A stretch of 64,000 nt of DNA from CAZEHS01 sp964649745 (GTDB lineage: Bacteria > Bacillota > Clostridia > Peptostreptococcales > Acidaminobacteraceae). Positions 25,009 to 34,267 of the stretch are shown piece after piece (positions within the stretch are counted from its first letter, which is position 1; the number at the start of each line of letters is the position of its first letter). A program made the position numbers and the translations under genes. The notes beneath the pieces were generated by a model that was not told the DNA's origin, did no database searches, and was given only the letters and a program-made list of their open reading frames with translations. The stretch lies in contig CAZYQI010000006.1 of the NCBI GenBank assembly GCA_964649745.1, positions 1 to 64,000 of the forward strand, in the 5' to 3' direction.

Positions 25009-26790
25009 ATGAAAACAGAACTGCTTACCGGCAACCAGGCCATCGCCCGGGGCTTCTATGAAGCGGGAGGGCATGTGGCGTCCAGTTATCCGGGCTCGCC
25101 CACCGTCGAGATCATGGATACCGTGAAGCATCGCTATCCGGAAATCTATGCGGAATTCTCCGTTAACGAAAAAGTGGCCTTGGAGGTGGCCGTGGGTGCT
25201 TCCTTTGCCGGAGCCCGCAGCATGGTCAGCATGAAGCACGTGGGGGTTAATGTGGCCATGGACCCCCTGATGACCTTCACCCAAACCAAGATCAATGGAG
25301 GCTCCCTGCTGGTTTCCGGGGATGACCCCGGCATGGCCAGTTCTCAGAATGAACAGGACAACCGGATTCTGGGCAAATTTGCCAATATGGGAGTTCTGGA
25401 TCCCTCCGACGCGGCGGAAGCCAAGGATTTTGTAAAAGCAGGTCTGGAGCTCAGCGAGGCCTACGACCTCCCCATGATGCTGCGCATCACCAGCCGGGTC
25501 TGCCACAGCCGGAGCCGGGTTGAACTGGAGGGCCGCAAGGAAACGCCTATAAAAGGCTTTAACCGAAGCATTGCCGATTACGGCATGATCCCTCCCAACA
25601 CCTTTGCCAAACAATACACCATGCAGGAAAGCATCCGGAACCTCCAAACCTACGCGGAGGATGCCCCTTTCAATCAACTGTTCGAGAACGCACCTGCCTC
25701 CGGCACCCTGATCATCACCTCAGGGCTGGTCTACCAGAACCTGATGGAGATTGGCGAACCCCTGAACGTACTGAAGCTGGGCATGGTCTACCCTCTTCCT
25801 GTCCAGCGGATCAAAAACCTTTCCCAGCGTTACGGGCGGATCATTGTTCTGGAAGAGATGATGCCCTTCATTGAAAACGAACTGAAAATCCACGGCATCC
25901 CCTGCGAGGGCAAGGCCTGGTTTACCTTTACCGGCGAACTCCATACGGAAATCATCGCCGACAGTCTTGTAAAAGCCGGCGTACTTTCCCGTTCTCCCTA
26001 TGTGAAGGAAGAACCCCTCAAAACCGTGGAACGGCCCCCCATGTTCTGTGCGGGCTGCCCTCACCGGCCGGTTTTCGACATCTTGAAAAAATCCAAAAAA
26101 ACGGTCATCGGCGATATCGGCTGCTATTCCCTGGCTGTGCTGTATCCCTTGGAGGTTCTCACCTCCATCATCAGCATGGGGGCCTGCGTGGGAATCATGA
26201 AAGGGATGTCCAAGGCCATGACCCTGGCCGGAAAACAGGAGCCCCTGATAGCGGTCATCGGTGACGGCACCTTCTTCCACAGCGGCATGACCGGCACCCT
26301 GAACCTGATGCATCAGCTGGATCCCAAGGCGAATCTCACTCTGATCATCCTGAACAACGGCACCACCGCCATGACCGGCGGCCAGATGACGGCGGTTTCA
26401 GGGGCCTATACCAAAGAAGGGGATATGAACGTCAACCTCACCCAGCTTCTTGAAAGCTACGGCTTCAGCCGCATCCGCGAGGTGGACCAGTTCGACTACA
26501 AGGCCGCCAAGGCCACTCTCACCGAGGAGATGGCCTATGAGGGGCTGTCCATCGTGATCACCACCCGCCCCTGCGCCCTGAATTTCAAGATCAAGGAGCC
26601 CCATTTCGAAGTGGACCCCAACGTCTGCATTGCCTGCCGCACCTGCGTAAAAACCAACTGCCCCCCCATTTGCATGAAAACCTATGAGGGGTTCGATAAG
26701 CAAAAGTCGTCCATCAACGCCGATATGTGCGTCGGCTGCTCTGTGTGCTCGCAGGTGTGCCCAGTAAGTGCCATCTCGAGATCCAAATAG
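25009..26790 (+). CDS. iorA: Indolepyruvate:ferredoxin oxidoreductase, alpha subunit
   Basis: A 593-residue thiamine-diphosphate enzyme of anaerobic aromatic amino acid breakdown. It oxidatively decarboxylates aryl-pyruvates to aryl-acetyl-CoA and reduces ferredoxin. The pyrimidine-binding domain is at the N-terminus ('SSYPGSPTVEIMD'). The TPP-binding half has 'GDIGCYSLAVLYPL' and 'VIGDGTFFHSGMTG...LILNNGTTAMTGGQ'. Two C-terminal 4Fe-4S motifs are 'CIACRTCVKTNCPPIC' and 'CVGCSVCSQVCP'. The ATG at 25009 is preferred to the overlapping GTG at 25006. It forms an operon with iorB. Confidence 0.96.
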   Translation: MKTELLTGNQAIARGFYEAGGHVASSYPGSPTVEIMDTVKHRYPEIYAEFSVNEKVALEVAVGASFAGARSMVSMKHVGVNVAMDPLMTFTQTKINGGSLLVSGDDPGMASSQNEQDNRILGKFANMGVLDPSDAAEAKDFVKAGLELSEAYDLPMMLRITSRVCHSRSRVELEGRKETPIKGFNRSIADYGMIPPNTFAKQYTMQESIRNLQTYAEDAPFNQLFENAPASGTLIITSGLVYQNLMEIGEPLNVLKLGMVYPLPVQRIKNLSQRYGRIIVLEEMMPFIENELKIHGIPCEGKAWFTFTGELHTEIIADSLVKAGVLSRSPYVKEEPLKTVERPPMFCAGCPHRPVFDILKKSKKTVIGDIGCYSLAVLYPLEVLTSIISMGACVGIMKGMSKAMTLAGKQEPLIAVIGDGTFFHSGMTGTLNLMHQLDPKANLTLIILNNGTTAMTGGQMTAVSGAYTKEGDMNVNLTQLLESYGFSRIREVDQFDYKAAKATLTEEMAYEGLSIVITTRPCALNFKIKEPHFEVDPNVCIACRTCVKTNCPPICMKTYEGFDKQKSSINADMCVGCSVCSQVCPVSAISRSK

Positions 26791-26800
26791 GAGGCGGACC

Positions 26801-27382
26801 ATGGAAACCAATATCATCATCGCCGGCGTGGGCGGACAAGGTCTGGTTCTCTCCACCCAGCTTATCTGCGACGCCGCCAACCTGGCCGGCCTCGATGCCA
26901 AAAGCAACGACGTTATCGGTCTATCCCAGCGGGGAGGCCGCATTTGGGGCAGCATCCGCATCGGCGAGCACATCTACTCCCCCAATATCCCCCCCAAAAG
27001 CGGCGACTACCTGCTGGCCCTAGAGCCTTTGGAAGGTCTTCGCTGGAGCCAGTCCCTAAAGGACGGCGGCATCATCCTGATGAACCGTGCCATAATCCCA
27101 CCGGTTCCTGTGATCCATGAGCAGACGCCCTATCCCGAGGACATTGAAGAGCAACTGGCCGGGAAGTATCACCTGATCGCCTTCGATGCCAATGAAGAAG
27201 GGCGCCGTCTGGGGAACACCAAGATCGCCAACACCTTCCTGATCGGAGGTCTGGCCCGGTTCATGACCATCGAAAAAGCCGTGTGGGAAGAGGCTATCCG
27301 GCGCAACGTGCCCGAAAAATTCCTGGCCATCAATCTGGAGGCCTTTGGGATTGGGTATGAAAAGCTGGGAAATCCCCTTTAG
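26801..27382 (+). CDS. iorB: Indolepyruvate:ferredoxin oxidoreductase, beta subunit
   Basis: A 193-residue gamma-type domain of the 2-oxoacid:ferredoxin oxidoreductase family; it carries the CoA-binding part of the enzyme. The opening 'IIIAGVGGQGLVLSTQLI' and 'GLSQRGGRIWGSIRIG' are diagnostic. It begins 10 bases after iorA, with GGAGGCGGACC before the ATG; the longer frame overlaps iorA and is rejected. The aryl-acetyl-CoA synthetase that often accompanies these genes is not in the window. Confidence 0.95.
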   Translation: METNIIIAGVGGQGLVLSTQLICDAANLAGLDAKSNDVIGLSQRGGRIWGSIRIGEHIYSPNIPPKSGDYLLALEPLEGLRWSQSLKDGGIILMNRAIIPPVPVIHEQTPYPEDIEEQLAGKYHLIAFDANEEGRRLGNTKIANTFLIGGLARFMTIEKAVWEEAIRRNVPEKFLAINLEAFGIGYEKLGNPL

Positions 27383-27424
27383 TTCTGCCACGGCTTTTTA
27401 AACACACACTCTATAGAAATAAAT

Positions 27425-27482
27425 AAGCACCACCCTGCGGCGAAGCCTTTAATTGGGCCTCTATCCGGGTGGTGCTTTTTCA
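27425..27482. terminator. Bidirectional terminator after iorB
   Basis: An 11-bp stem (27425-27435 with 27467-27477) closes a ~31-base internal region and ends in TTTTT on the plus strand; the minus strand has a similar run for the convergent stalk-domain gene. Confidence 0.85.
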
Positions 27483-27484
27483 AT

Positions 27485-27985
27485 CTAATCCAATGGCAAT
27501 GGCGTCTTGATCTGAATATAATTCCGGTCCTGTAGCGCCGTCCATATCACCTGGCAGCTCATTTTTTCAGCTATAAAGCGAAGAGGCACATAGGGCATGT
27601 CCTTCTCCACAAACACCGCCTGCCCTGCAGGTAGCTCTGTCTTTACTCCCTCGTAATAGAAGCGGATCGGCAGTGGGTCCGCTTCCGCCACGGGATCCTT
27701 ATCCACGGCATCCCAATCCGGGACAGTACCCACGTAAGCCACTTTTCTGGCGCCATGCCACCCCGCATCGATATTCAGCGCCTCCGAAAAATACTTCAGG
27801 GGCACATAGGTCCTGCCCTCGATGATATAGATGCTCCCGTCGGCCGCCATGGGCTTAGCCGCGCCATTTACGGTAATCTCAAGGGTTGGTGCCACATTCT
27901 GATGCACCGGGGCTGCAAAGACCGCCGTTCCAAGGCAAAGCGCAAGAATAAGAGCCGCTATTATCGTCCGTTTCGTTGTATCCAT
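27485..27985 (-). CDS. Secreted copper-amine-oxidase-N (stalk) domain protein
   Basis: A 166-residue secreted protein with a signal peptide ending near 'VFAAP'. Nearly all the rest consists of two halves of the stalk domain: 'IYIIEGRTYVPLKYFSEALNIDAGWHG' and 'PYVPLRFIAEKMSCQVIW'. The domain is named after copper amine oxidase but has no catalytic role; in Clostridia it is found on surface proteins and wall hydrolases. GGGAGG precedes the ATG at 27985. The function is unknown. Confidence 0.85.
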   Translation of the reverse strand: MDTTKRTIIAALILALCLGTAVFAAPVHQNVAPTLEITVNGAAKPMAADGSIYIIEGRTYVPLKYFSEALNIDAGWHGARKVAYVGTVPDWDAVDKDPVAEADPLPIRFYYEGVKTELPAGQAVFVEKDMPYVPLRFIAEKMSCQVIWTALQDRNYIQIKTPLPLD

Positions 27986-28163
27986 CGTCATCCTCCCGTA
28001 TCATCCCATGGTCTGCATCTTCAGACACAGCACTTGACTATCCGTTGCTACACATTATTATACCCTTTTCCCCACAGGAAACACCGTTGCAGTTCCATTT
28101 CCCCACAGATTTCGTTATAATCAAATATAGAGAACATACGTTTGCACGAAATGAGGACAAGAA

Positions 28164-30476
28164 ATGAAAGCGGTATCCATCGGCAAAATGGTTAATCTGG
28201 TCTTACGCAGTGGTGACATCGACAATCGGGTGAACGCCGGAGACCGCACCGAAGAAGGTCAGAAGGTGCATCGCCTGCTTCAGGCCGCCTATACGGAGGG
28301 CTGGGAGAAGGAGGTCACCTTCCGCAGAGCCTTCGAGGCCCACGGTCTTCAAATACAAGGCCGGGCTGACGGGGTTTTTGAGCGCCGAATGATCCACGAG
28401 ATCAAGAGTACCCGCCGTTCCCTGTCCGACTGGGAAGCCGACGGTCTGGAGGTTCACTGGGCCCAGGCCATGTGCTACGCCTATATGCTGGGGGAGGCCG
28501 AAGGTCTGGAGAATGTGGATATTCTGCTCACCTATTACAACGACCGCACCGAAGAGCGGAAGGACCTCCGCCGCACCCATACCCTACCGGACCTCACCGC
28601 CTATGTGGAGGATTTGGTTGCCCGCTACGCCGTTTGGCATCAGCTTCAGGAGCAGTGGGTACAGACGCGGGATCAGGCCCTTCAGGCCATGGCCTTCCCC
28701 TACGGCGATTACCGCCCGGGGCAGCGAAGGCTTGCGGCGGCAGTGTACACCGCCCTCCGGGACGGCTTCCCCATGATGGCGGAAGCCCCCACCGGGGTGG
28801 GCAAAACCATCTCCACCCTTTTTCCTGCCTTGAAGGCCATGGGGGAAGACCGGGTGGACCGGGTATTCTACCTGACGGCTAAAACCGTGGTGCGGACTGT
28901 GGCGGAGGATGCCGCCGCAGATATGCGCAGAGCCGGTGGACGGCTGAAATCCGTCACCCTCACCGCCAGGGATAAAATCTGCTTCACTGAAGATAAGAAA
29001 TGCAATCCGGTGGACTGCCCCTACGCCAAGGGCCATTTCGACCGCATCAACACCTGCATCCTGGATACCCTGGACCAGGAAGACCATATGGATCGGGAGA
29101 ACATCATTCTCTTTGCTGAAAAGCACCAGGTGTGCCCCTTCGAGCTGGCCCTGGACATTGCCTCCTTCTCCGATGTGATCATCTGCGACTATAACTATGT
29201 GTTCGACCCCCTGGTGAAGCTTCAGCGGTTCTTCAGCGAGGTTACCGAACGCTACACCTTCCTGGTGGACGAGGCCCACAACCTCCCCACCCGGGCCCGG
29301 GACATGTACAGCGCTCAGGTAGTTAAAGACGAGCTGGCGGTGCTGAGAAAAGCCTTTCCACGGAAATCGGCTCCTTATCGAGAGCTGGGCAAGCTGGTAA
29401 AAGCTTTAAAGGAGGCGGTTTCCACTCTGGATTCTATGGGAAAGTCCTATTCCACCAGCCCTCTCCCCTCTACCACCCTGTGTTCCCAAACCCGCAAGAG
29501 CTTCGAGGCCGCGGTGAAGTTCACGGCGGACACCGACGGCTTTGAGCTCCCCACAAAGGAAAGCGAGATCCTGATCGGCCTGTACCGGTTTGACGCCATA
29601 TCCCAGCTGTTTTCCGGAGGATACCAGTGGCTGGAATCCACTCAGGAGGGCGGCACCGCCCGGCTGATGTGCATCGACCCCTCCGAGCTGCTGAGGGACT
29701 GCTATCAACAGGCGGTATCCACCGTTGTCTTCTCCGCCACCATGGCCCCCTACGGCTATTACGAGGAAGTGCTGGGGCTCATCGGCTGCCCCAAGCTGGT
29801 GCTGGACAGCCCCTTCCCAAGGGAAAACCGCCTCATGCTTCACGGGGGCGGCGTGGATACCCGGCTCCACGGCAGGGAAGCCTCCTACGGCCCCATCGCC
29901 GACTATATCGAGGCTCTGGTCCAGGGACGGCAGGCCAACTACCTGGTATTCTTCCCCTCCTATGACTTTATGAACCGCATCGAAGCCCTGCTGGCCTCCC
30001 GAGACGACACCTGGGTTCTGCATCCCCAAAAGCCCGGCATGACTGAGGCCGAAAAAACAGCCTTCCTTGAAGTCTTCGAAGCCCAAGGAGAACAAACCGT
30101 CATCGGCCTGGCCGTACTGGGAGGCACCTTCTCCGAAGGCATCGACCTCTCCGGCAGCCGCCTGGAAGGCGTGGCCATCGTAGGCTTCGGCACCCCCTAT
30201 GTGAGTATGGAGAACAGCATCATACAAAACTACTACGACAGCAAGGGCAAAGACGGCTACACCTACGCCTTTGTGTACCCCGCCATCAACAAAGTGGTGC
30301 AAGCCGTGGGCAGGCTCATAAGAACCGAAACGGACCGGGGAGTGGTGCTGTTGCTGGATGACCGCTACCAGTCCAGACGGTACCAGAATCTGTTTCCCAA
30401 GGCGTGGAATTTGAAGCAGTTGCATCGGTGTTCGGAGGTTCATGAGGTGCATGTGGGTTTTTGGGGGGAGGGGTAG
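28164..30476 (+). CDS. Rad3/DinG-type ATP-dependent DNA helicase with nuclease-like N-domain
   Basis: A 770-residue superfamily 2 helicase. Residues ~55-125 have the PD-(D/E)XK pattern ('GRADGVFER', 'HEIKSTR', then a helix with 'WAQAMCYAYML'), as in Cas4/RecB-like nucleases. The helicase core shows Walker A 'AEAPTGVGKTIS', an Fe-S domain with Cys at 'CFTEDKKCNPVDCPYAKGH', DEAH box 'VDEAHNLP' and 'QAVGRLIRTETDRGVV' (motif VI). It probably unwinds 5'-3' on damaged or stalled DNA. It is a single gene at the edge of an AT-rich accessory stretch. Confidence 0.9.
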   Translation: MKAVSIGKMVNLVLRSGDIDNRVNAGDRTEEGQKVHRLLQAAYTEGWEKEVTFRRAFEAHGLQIQGRADGVFERRMIHEIKSTRRSLSDWEADGLEVHWAQAMCYAYMLGEAEGLENVDILLTYYNDRTEERKDLRRTHTLPDLTAYVEDLVARYAVWHQLQEQWVQTRDQALQAMAFPYGDYRPGQRRLAAAVYTALRDGFPMMAEAPTGVGKTISTLFPALKAMGEDRVDRVFYLTAKTVVRTVAEDAAADMRRAGGRLKSVTLTARDKICFTEDKKCNPVDCPYAKGHFDRINTCILDTLDQEDHMDRENIILFAEKHQVCPFELALDIASFSDVIICDYNYVFDPLVKLQRFFSEVTERYTFLVDEAHNLPTRARDMYSAQVVKDELAVLRKAFPRKSAPYRELGKLVKALKEAVSTLDSMGKSYSTSPLPSTTLCSQTRKSFEAAVKFTADTDGFELPTKESEILIGLYRFDAISQLFSGGYQWLESTQEGGTARLMCIDPSELLRDCYQQAVSTVVFSATMAPYGYYEEVLGLIGCPKLVLDSPFPRENRLMLHGGGVDTRLHGREASYGPIADYIEALVQGRQANYLVFFPSYDFMNRIEALLASRDDTWVLHPQKPGMTEAEKTAFLEVFEAQGEQTVIGLAVLGGTFSEGIDLSGSRLEGVAIVGFGTPYVSMENSIIQNYYDSKGKDGYTYAFVYPAINKVVQAVGRLIRTETDRGVVLLLDDRYQSRRYQNLFPKAWNLKQLHRCSEVHEVHVGFWGEG

Positions 30477-30654
30477 GGAGCGGTAGGAAGCTGTAAAGGC
30501 AGTATCTGTTTAATGTTTTTATGATTTCATAGTCGAATTTCCAATTAGTCTAGACGACATTTGACTCCGTAAGCAACAATGGTTCTTGAATTTTATATCA
30601 CTTTAATATATCCTTGAATTTGTAAAATCATTATTATCGAAACGAGGATTCCTC

Positions 30655-31302
30655 TTGTACGAAAAACATTTCGAATTGGATAAATCGGTTCATTCAGTAC
30701 TTGATGGAACTGATTCAACTCAAGCTACTCAAGTCAAGAGAACAACGATATACCTCGAATGGCTTAAAACTAAGACGGATTTGGTTACTCTTGAAACACT
30801 CCCTTTGAACGTTCCTGACCCATACTTCCCTAAGATTTTAACCTCATACCTATTTGGGAGGCTTGATCCTTCTCTTCGAACAACATTATTGAATTATTAT
30901 AATATCCTCCCTCGCGGTGATTACAAACGCAACGCATTGCAGATGACCGCTCAGCATAAGAGAGATTTGGTGGGACCAATCGTCTTTAAGCATGGAAATG
31001 TAGTATGGGTAGAATTCGGATTTAATATCGGTCGCGAATTCGGAGGAAAACATCCAGCAATTATATTAAAAAATCTGGGTGAAGTGTTAATTGTTGCTCC
31101 GCTATCAAGCGGACAAGGCCCAAACCGGCAAGGTGTAGTCAACGTCCCCCTTGTTTTCGATCTTCCTTCTCGCGATAGATATACAGATGTAACTCGGATT
31201 ACACCTATTAGCATATATCGAGTGGATTTAAGTAGCTTTGGAAGTGTACATTCTACAATAATGACTGAGATAAAAAATAAAGTTTGTGCACAGTGGGTGT
31301 GA
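30655..31302 (+). CDS. PemK/MazF-like toxin with an N-terminal extension
   Basis: A 215-residue protein. The C-terminal ~110 residues match the MazF/PemK RNase fold: 'GNVVWVEFGFNIGREFGGKHPAIILKN', 'LIVAPLSSG' and a late 'VDLSSFGSV'. The N-terminal ~100 residues ('YEKHFELDKSVHSV' onward) are helical and not recognised; they might neutralise or direct the toxin. A TTG start follows GAGGATTCCTC. Base composition is clearly more AT-rich than neighbours, a sign of transfer. No antitoxin gene is adjacent. Confidence 0.8.
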   Translation: MYEKHFELDKSVHSVLDGTDSTQATQVKRTTIYLEWLKTKTDLVTLETLPLNVPDPYFPKILTSYLFGRLDPSLRTTLLNYYNILPRGDYKRNALQMTAQHKRDLVGPIVFKHGNVVWVEFGFNIGREFGGKHPAIILKNLGEVLIVAPLSSGQGPNRQGVVNVPLVFDLPSRDRYTDVTRITPISIYRVDLSSFGSVHSTIMTEIKNKVCAQWV

Positions 31303-31396
31303 TAGAATAATGCTTTACAAATTGGGTATACAAGGATAGAATGTAAAAGTGATATTCATAGAGGGTTCTTTTCGGAAGAACTCGTAATATTTAAAA

Positions 31397-31430
31397 AAGG
31401 AGCCACCATTAGGGTGGCTCCTGTCGTTTT
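31397..31430 (+). terminator. Intrinsic terminator of the PemK-like gene
   Basis: A 9-bp GC-rich stem (31399-31407 with 31413-31421) followed by TGTCGTTTTTG. Confidence 0.82.
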
Positions 31431-31490
31431 TGACATCGCCAGTTGTAATTTCTTACACGATATATCTATAAAATCTTTTTTTACAACTCT

Positions 31491-31711
31491 CTCACAGTTG
31501 CCTCAACAAGATCATCAATCAACTTAATATACTGATCTGCACTAGCTCGGTTTCCCTCAGTATATCCCCCGACGCCTTCAAGTCTACTTTCTTGCGCTCA
31601 TCCTTGTAGGAGCATCCGAGTGTCTAAAACAATTAAGCAACCAATCTCATCCATACCATCAACAACGCTAAGCCCGTCCTTCAACGCACGCCAGCCCCAT
31701 TGATCAAAAGT
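31491..31711 (-). pseudogene. Stop-interrupted C-terminal remnant of an unknown protein
   Basis: On the minus strand one frame reads as ordinary protein from about 31711: 'TFDQWGWRALKDGLSVVDGMD', 'EIGCLIVLDTRMLLQG', a TGA stop, then 'AQESRLEGVGGYTEGNRASA' and 'DQYIKLIDDLVEATVREL' ending in TAA at 31491. Coding character on both sides of the stop and the lack of any start or RBS indicate a decayed gene. I do not recognise the family. Confidence 0.6.
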
Positions 31712-31718
31712 CTTTCAA

Positions 31719-31755
31719 AAGCCCCAAAAGACGACTCCCCGAGTCGCCTTTTTAA
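31719..31755 (-). terminator. Terminator of the XRE fragment
   Basis: Arms 'aaaagacgactc' and 'gagtcgcctttt' around 31719-31755 form a hairpin with a T run on the minus strand, 10 bases past the XRE stop. Confidence 0.75.
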
Positions 31756-31765
31756 TTCCATCCCC

Positions 31766-31990
31766 CTATTTGAATGAAATATGCAGTTCCTTCCCTAGCC
31801 CTCGAGCCACTTTTTTCAGAAACTCCAGCGAAGGATTATAATTTCCGGATTCCAAACGACTAATGTTGCTTTGGTGGGTTCCAATACGTGCCGCTAGTTC
31901 TGATTGGGTCATATCTTGATCGATGCGAGCCGCAAGAATCACCAGGGACGGTTCCTTTTGATTTGTATGCTGTAATAAAACCAATAACAT
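31766..31990 (-). pseudogene. 5'-truncated XRE-family antitoxin-like regulator
   Basis: A 74-codon frame. Residues ~20-74 are a good HTH of the HigA/RelB-associated type ('MTQSELAARIGTHQSNISRLESGNYNPSLEFLKK') with the usual ending 'GKELHISFK'. Full-length members have ~25 more residues at the N-terminus; here that part is replaced by 'MLLVLLQHTNQKEP' without any Shine-Dalgarno, and the terminator of the upstream gene lies immediately before it. It is most likely a truncated antitoxin, although a functional short form cannot be excluded. Confidence 0.65.
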
Positions 31991-31997
31991 ATACGAT

Positions 31998-32046
31998 AAA
32001 CGGACCGATCATTGCCCAAGGGCGATTGACCGGTCCGTTCTGTTTG
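31998..32046 (-). terminator. Terminator of the P1 peptidase gene
   Basis: A 'AACGGACCG' arm and its complement 'CGGTCCGTT' flank an inner hairpin (gcccaagggc) downstream of the peptidase stop, followed by a T-rich run on the minus strand. Confidence 0.75.
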
Positions 32047-32118
32047 CTAAAGGAATGATTATCTCTCCTACGCCTACAATCGGCCAGGGTTTAAATCCCC
32101 ACTGATTGAAAATGCGCT

Positions 32119-33144
32119 TCAATCCTCTGCGCTGCTTCGCTGCTTGTCACGCCACACATCGTTCAGGGCCATAAACCCACCCAGGGCATGGGCATACTCA
32201 AGAGCGTTCAGCACCGCTTCCTCCGTGGCGTCCGCCACCGCTTGGAAGGGACGGTCCATCAACCCTTCCTTAAGGGTTCTGGCTGTTTGCCAGCAATCCG
32301 TGTCGATGCTTTGGGAACCCCCATGGCTGCTTGCTAGTCGATTGGCTGTGGTGAAGCCGATGACGATATCGCCGCTGCCGTGGCCGAAAAAAGTCCCCGT
32401 CCGGGCCAGCCCTGCTCCTGCCCGTTTGCACATACGCCTCAGCTGACGGGCATCCACCGGCAAATCCGTGGCTAGAATAACCATTACGGACCCCCGCTCC
32501 ACCGTTTCACTTCTGTTCAGTTGCTCTTTCAGCTCGGCGCCCACCGCCCTGCCGCGAACCGTCAGATCTTCCATACGCCCGTGGTTTGCCTGTACCAAAA
32601 CCCCCACTGTAAACGCTTCTCCTCCGATTTCAACGCATCGGGACGCGGAGCCAATGCCACCCTTCAAACCGTGGCACACCATGCCCCGTCCAGCCCCCAC
32701 CGAGCCCTGGGCAAAGTCTACGGATGCCTCTGAAATGGCCTGCCGCAGATGCTTTTCACCCACCGCCCGTTTACGGATGGCATTAATTCGTCCATCATTG
32801 CACTCCCCCACCACCACGTTCAGGGACGTCACCTCCACCCCCTCGGTCTCACAGCGCTCCAGCATATAGCCCACCAGTGCGTCCTGTACCGCCCCCACAC
32901 TGAGGGTGTTGGTCAAAGCAATGGGACTCTCCAGCCAGCCCAGCTCATCGATTTGCACCAATCCGCTGGCCTTCCCGAAGCCGTTGATCACGTAAGAAGC
33001 CGCCACCAGCCGATTGACAAAGGGGTTGTCGTCGCTAGGCATCACCACCGTCACTCCGGTCTGAATATCACCCTTATCCAAGGTACAATGCCCCACACGA
33101 ACGCCTTTTACGTCTGTTATGGCATTATTCGGTCCCTTTTTCAT
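32119..33144 (-). CDS. P1-family (S58, DmpA-like) aminopeptidase
   Basis: A 341-residue self-processing Ntn-type peptidase releasing N-terminal amino acids from small peptides. The start 'AITDVKGVRVGHCTL' and the middle 'GSVGAGRGMVCHGLKGGIG' are diagnostic, as is the C-terminal 'GSGDIVIGFTTANR', which carries the Ser-containing cleavage and nucleophile region. The ATG at 33144 has GGGAG at good spacing; the GTG at 33153 is too close to it. The gene downstream-to-upstream neighbour at 33169 (stalk protein) is 24 bases away and may be co-transcribed. Confidence 0.93.
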   Translation of the reverse strand: MKKGPNNAITDVKGVRVGHCTLDKGDIQTGVTVVMPSDDNPFVNRLVAASYVINGFGKASGLVQIDELGWLESPIALTNTLSVGAVQDALVGYMLERCETEGVEVTSLNVVVGECNDGRINAIRKRAVGEKHLRQAISEASVDFAQGSVGAGRGMVCHGLKGGIGSASRCVEIGGEAFTVGVLVQANHGRMEDLTVRGRAVGAELKEQLNRSETVERGSVMVILATDLPVDARQLRRMCKRAGAGLARTGTFFGHGSGDIVIGFTTANRLASSHGGSQSIDTDCWQTARTLKEGLMDRPFQAVADATEEAVLNALEYAHALGGFMALNDVWRDKQRSSAED

Positions 33145-33168
33145 GGCATTCACTCTCCCTGCACCTAT

Positions 33169-34095
33169 TTATTCAATGGTGATCGTACGTGTCGCTTCAT
33201 CCCATTCCACCTTGGCGCCGAGAGCATGCCCCACAGCGCGGATGGGCATCATAAGTCGCCCCTTGCAGATAACTGCAGCAGAATCCATGGGGATCGTCAC
33301 TCCGTCCCGCACCAAGTGGGACTCTCCCACACGAACCGAAATGACGTGACTGCCCTTGAACACGGTTACGGTCTGTTCCCGCTGGTTCCATACAATCTGA
33401 TCCTCCGTTAAGTGCATGGCCGTTGCCATGGCCCTCAGCGGCACCATGGTCCGTCCCTTTTCATCTATAAAGGGAGCTGCATCCGTCTCCATCACCCGAT
33501 CTCCGATGCGAAGACCCTTTTCGCCCACTGTCATCACCGTTTTTTCCGAAGGTCTTCCGTCGGAATCTGCCGGGGTAATCACGCGAAACAAGGCAATTTC
33601 ACCCAAGGTGCTGGTGTCGAACCCACCCCCGGTGGCTGTCGGCGAATAATTGTCAATCAGAGCCGTCCCGCCTATTTTCGCTGTGAACATGCCTTCGGGA
33701 ACGCTACGGTCCAGGGTCACGGTTCCCCCTGTTAGTGTGAGCTCCGAAGCCGTTCCCGACTGTGTTTTAAGTGGAATTCTCAGGGTTCTGCCGTCTATGT
33801 CCTTAACCCCGGAGGTAAGAACCGTCACATCCCCGGAGGTAACCGTCACTTGAGGCAGCGCCTCCCACTTAAAGCCCTCCGGCAGGATTATCTCCATATA
33901 CTCGATGCCGTCCGCTGTGGCATCCCAAACGGCTTTGGCCGGCTCCTTTATGATCACGTCGCCGATGGGCTGATTCTGGACCCCTATGCGCACGTTCCGC
34001 ACCCCATCAGTGCCGCTTGCCTCTGCACCGAAAACCGCCCCTTCAACTCCTACCGCTACCACCATCAGCAGCATCCATACCCATATCCTCTTCAT
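33169..34095 (-). CDS. Secreted protein with C-terminal stalk domain
   Basis: A 308-residue exported protein with a signal peptide of about 22 residues ending near 'VFGAEA'. Residues ~30-185 form an unrecognised beta-rich domain ('VRIGVQNQPIGDVIIKEP'). The C-terminal ~120 residues are a complete copper-amine-oxidase-N stalk domain ('PFIDEKGRTMVPLRAMATAM', 'VIWNQREQTVTVFKG', 'RLMMPIRAVGHALGAKVEWDE'). GGAGGAACGG precedes the ATG at 34095. The function is unknown. Confidence 0.85.
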   Translation of the reverse strand: MKRIWVWMLLMVVAVGVEGAVFGAEASGTDGVRNVRIGVQNQPIGDVIIKEPAKAVWDATADGIEYMEIILPEGFKWEALPQVTVTSGDVTVLTSGVKDIDGRTLRIPLKTQSGTASELTLTGGTVTLDRSVPEGMFTAKIGGTALIDNYSPTATGGGFDTSTLGEIALFRVITPADSDGRPSEKTVMTVGEKGLRIGDRVMETDAAPFIDEKGRTMVPLRAMATAMHLTEDQIVWNQREQTVTVFKGSHVISVRVGESHLVRDGVTIPMDSAAVICKGRLMMPIRAVGHALGAKVEWDEATRTITIE

Positions 34096-34267
34096 CCGTT
34101 CCTCCAAATCTCTTATTGAGGCCTGACAACGGTTCTCCCTCTGCCGACCCCTCTTATCACTCCCCTATTATACCCTAAATGCCGATTGCCTCCCATAAGC
34201 TGCAGTCCTTGGCCTTTTCGGCTCACCAGGTTTCCGTATATATCACAGCAACGCCACGACGAAACAT

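Larger units (their letters stand above)
31303..31765. other. Accessory gap with terminators and a gene remnant
   Basis: It holds a terminator (31399-31430), a stop-interrupted coding remnant on the minus strand (31491-31711) and the terminator of the XRE fragment (31719-31755). Confidence 0.7.

Noticed and set aside
29406..30452. 348-codon frame on the minus strand
   Set aside because: Antisense shadow of the Rad3-type helicase; low-complexity His/Gly/Val-rich translation with no recognisable domain.
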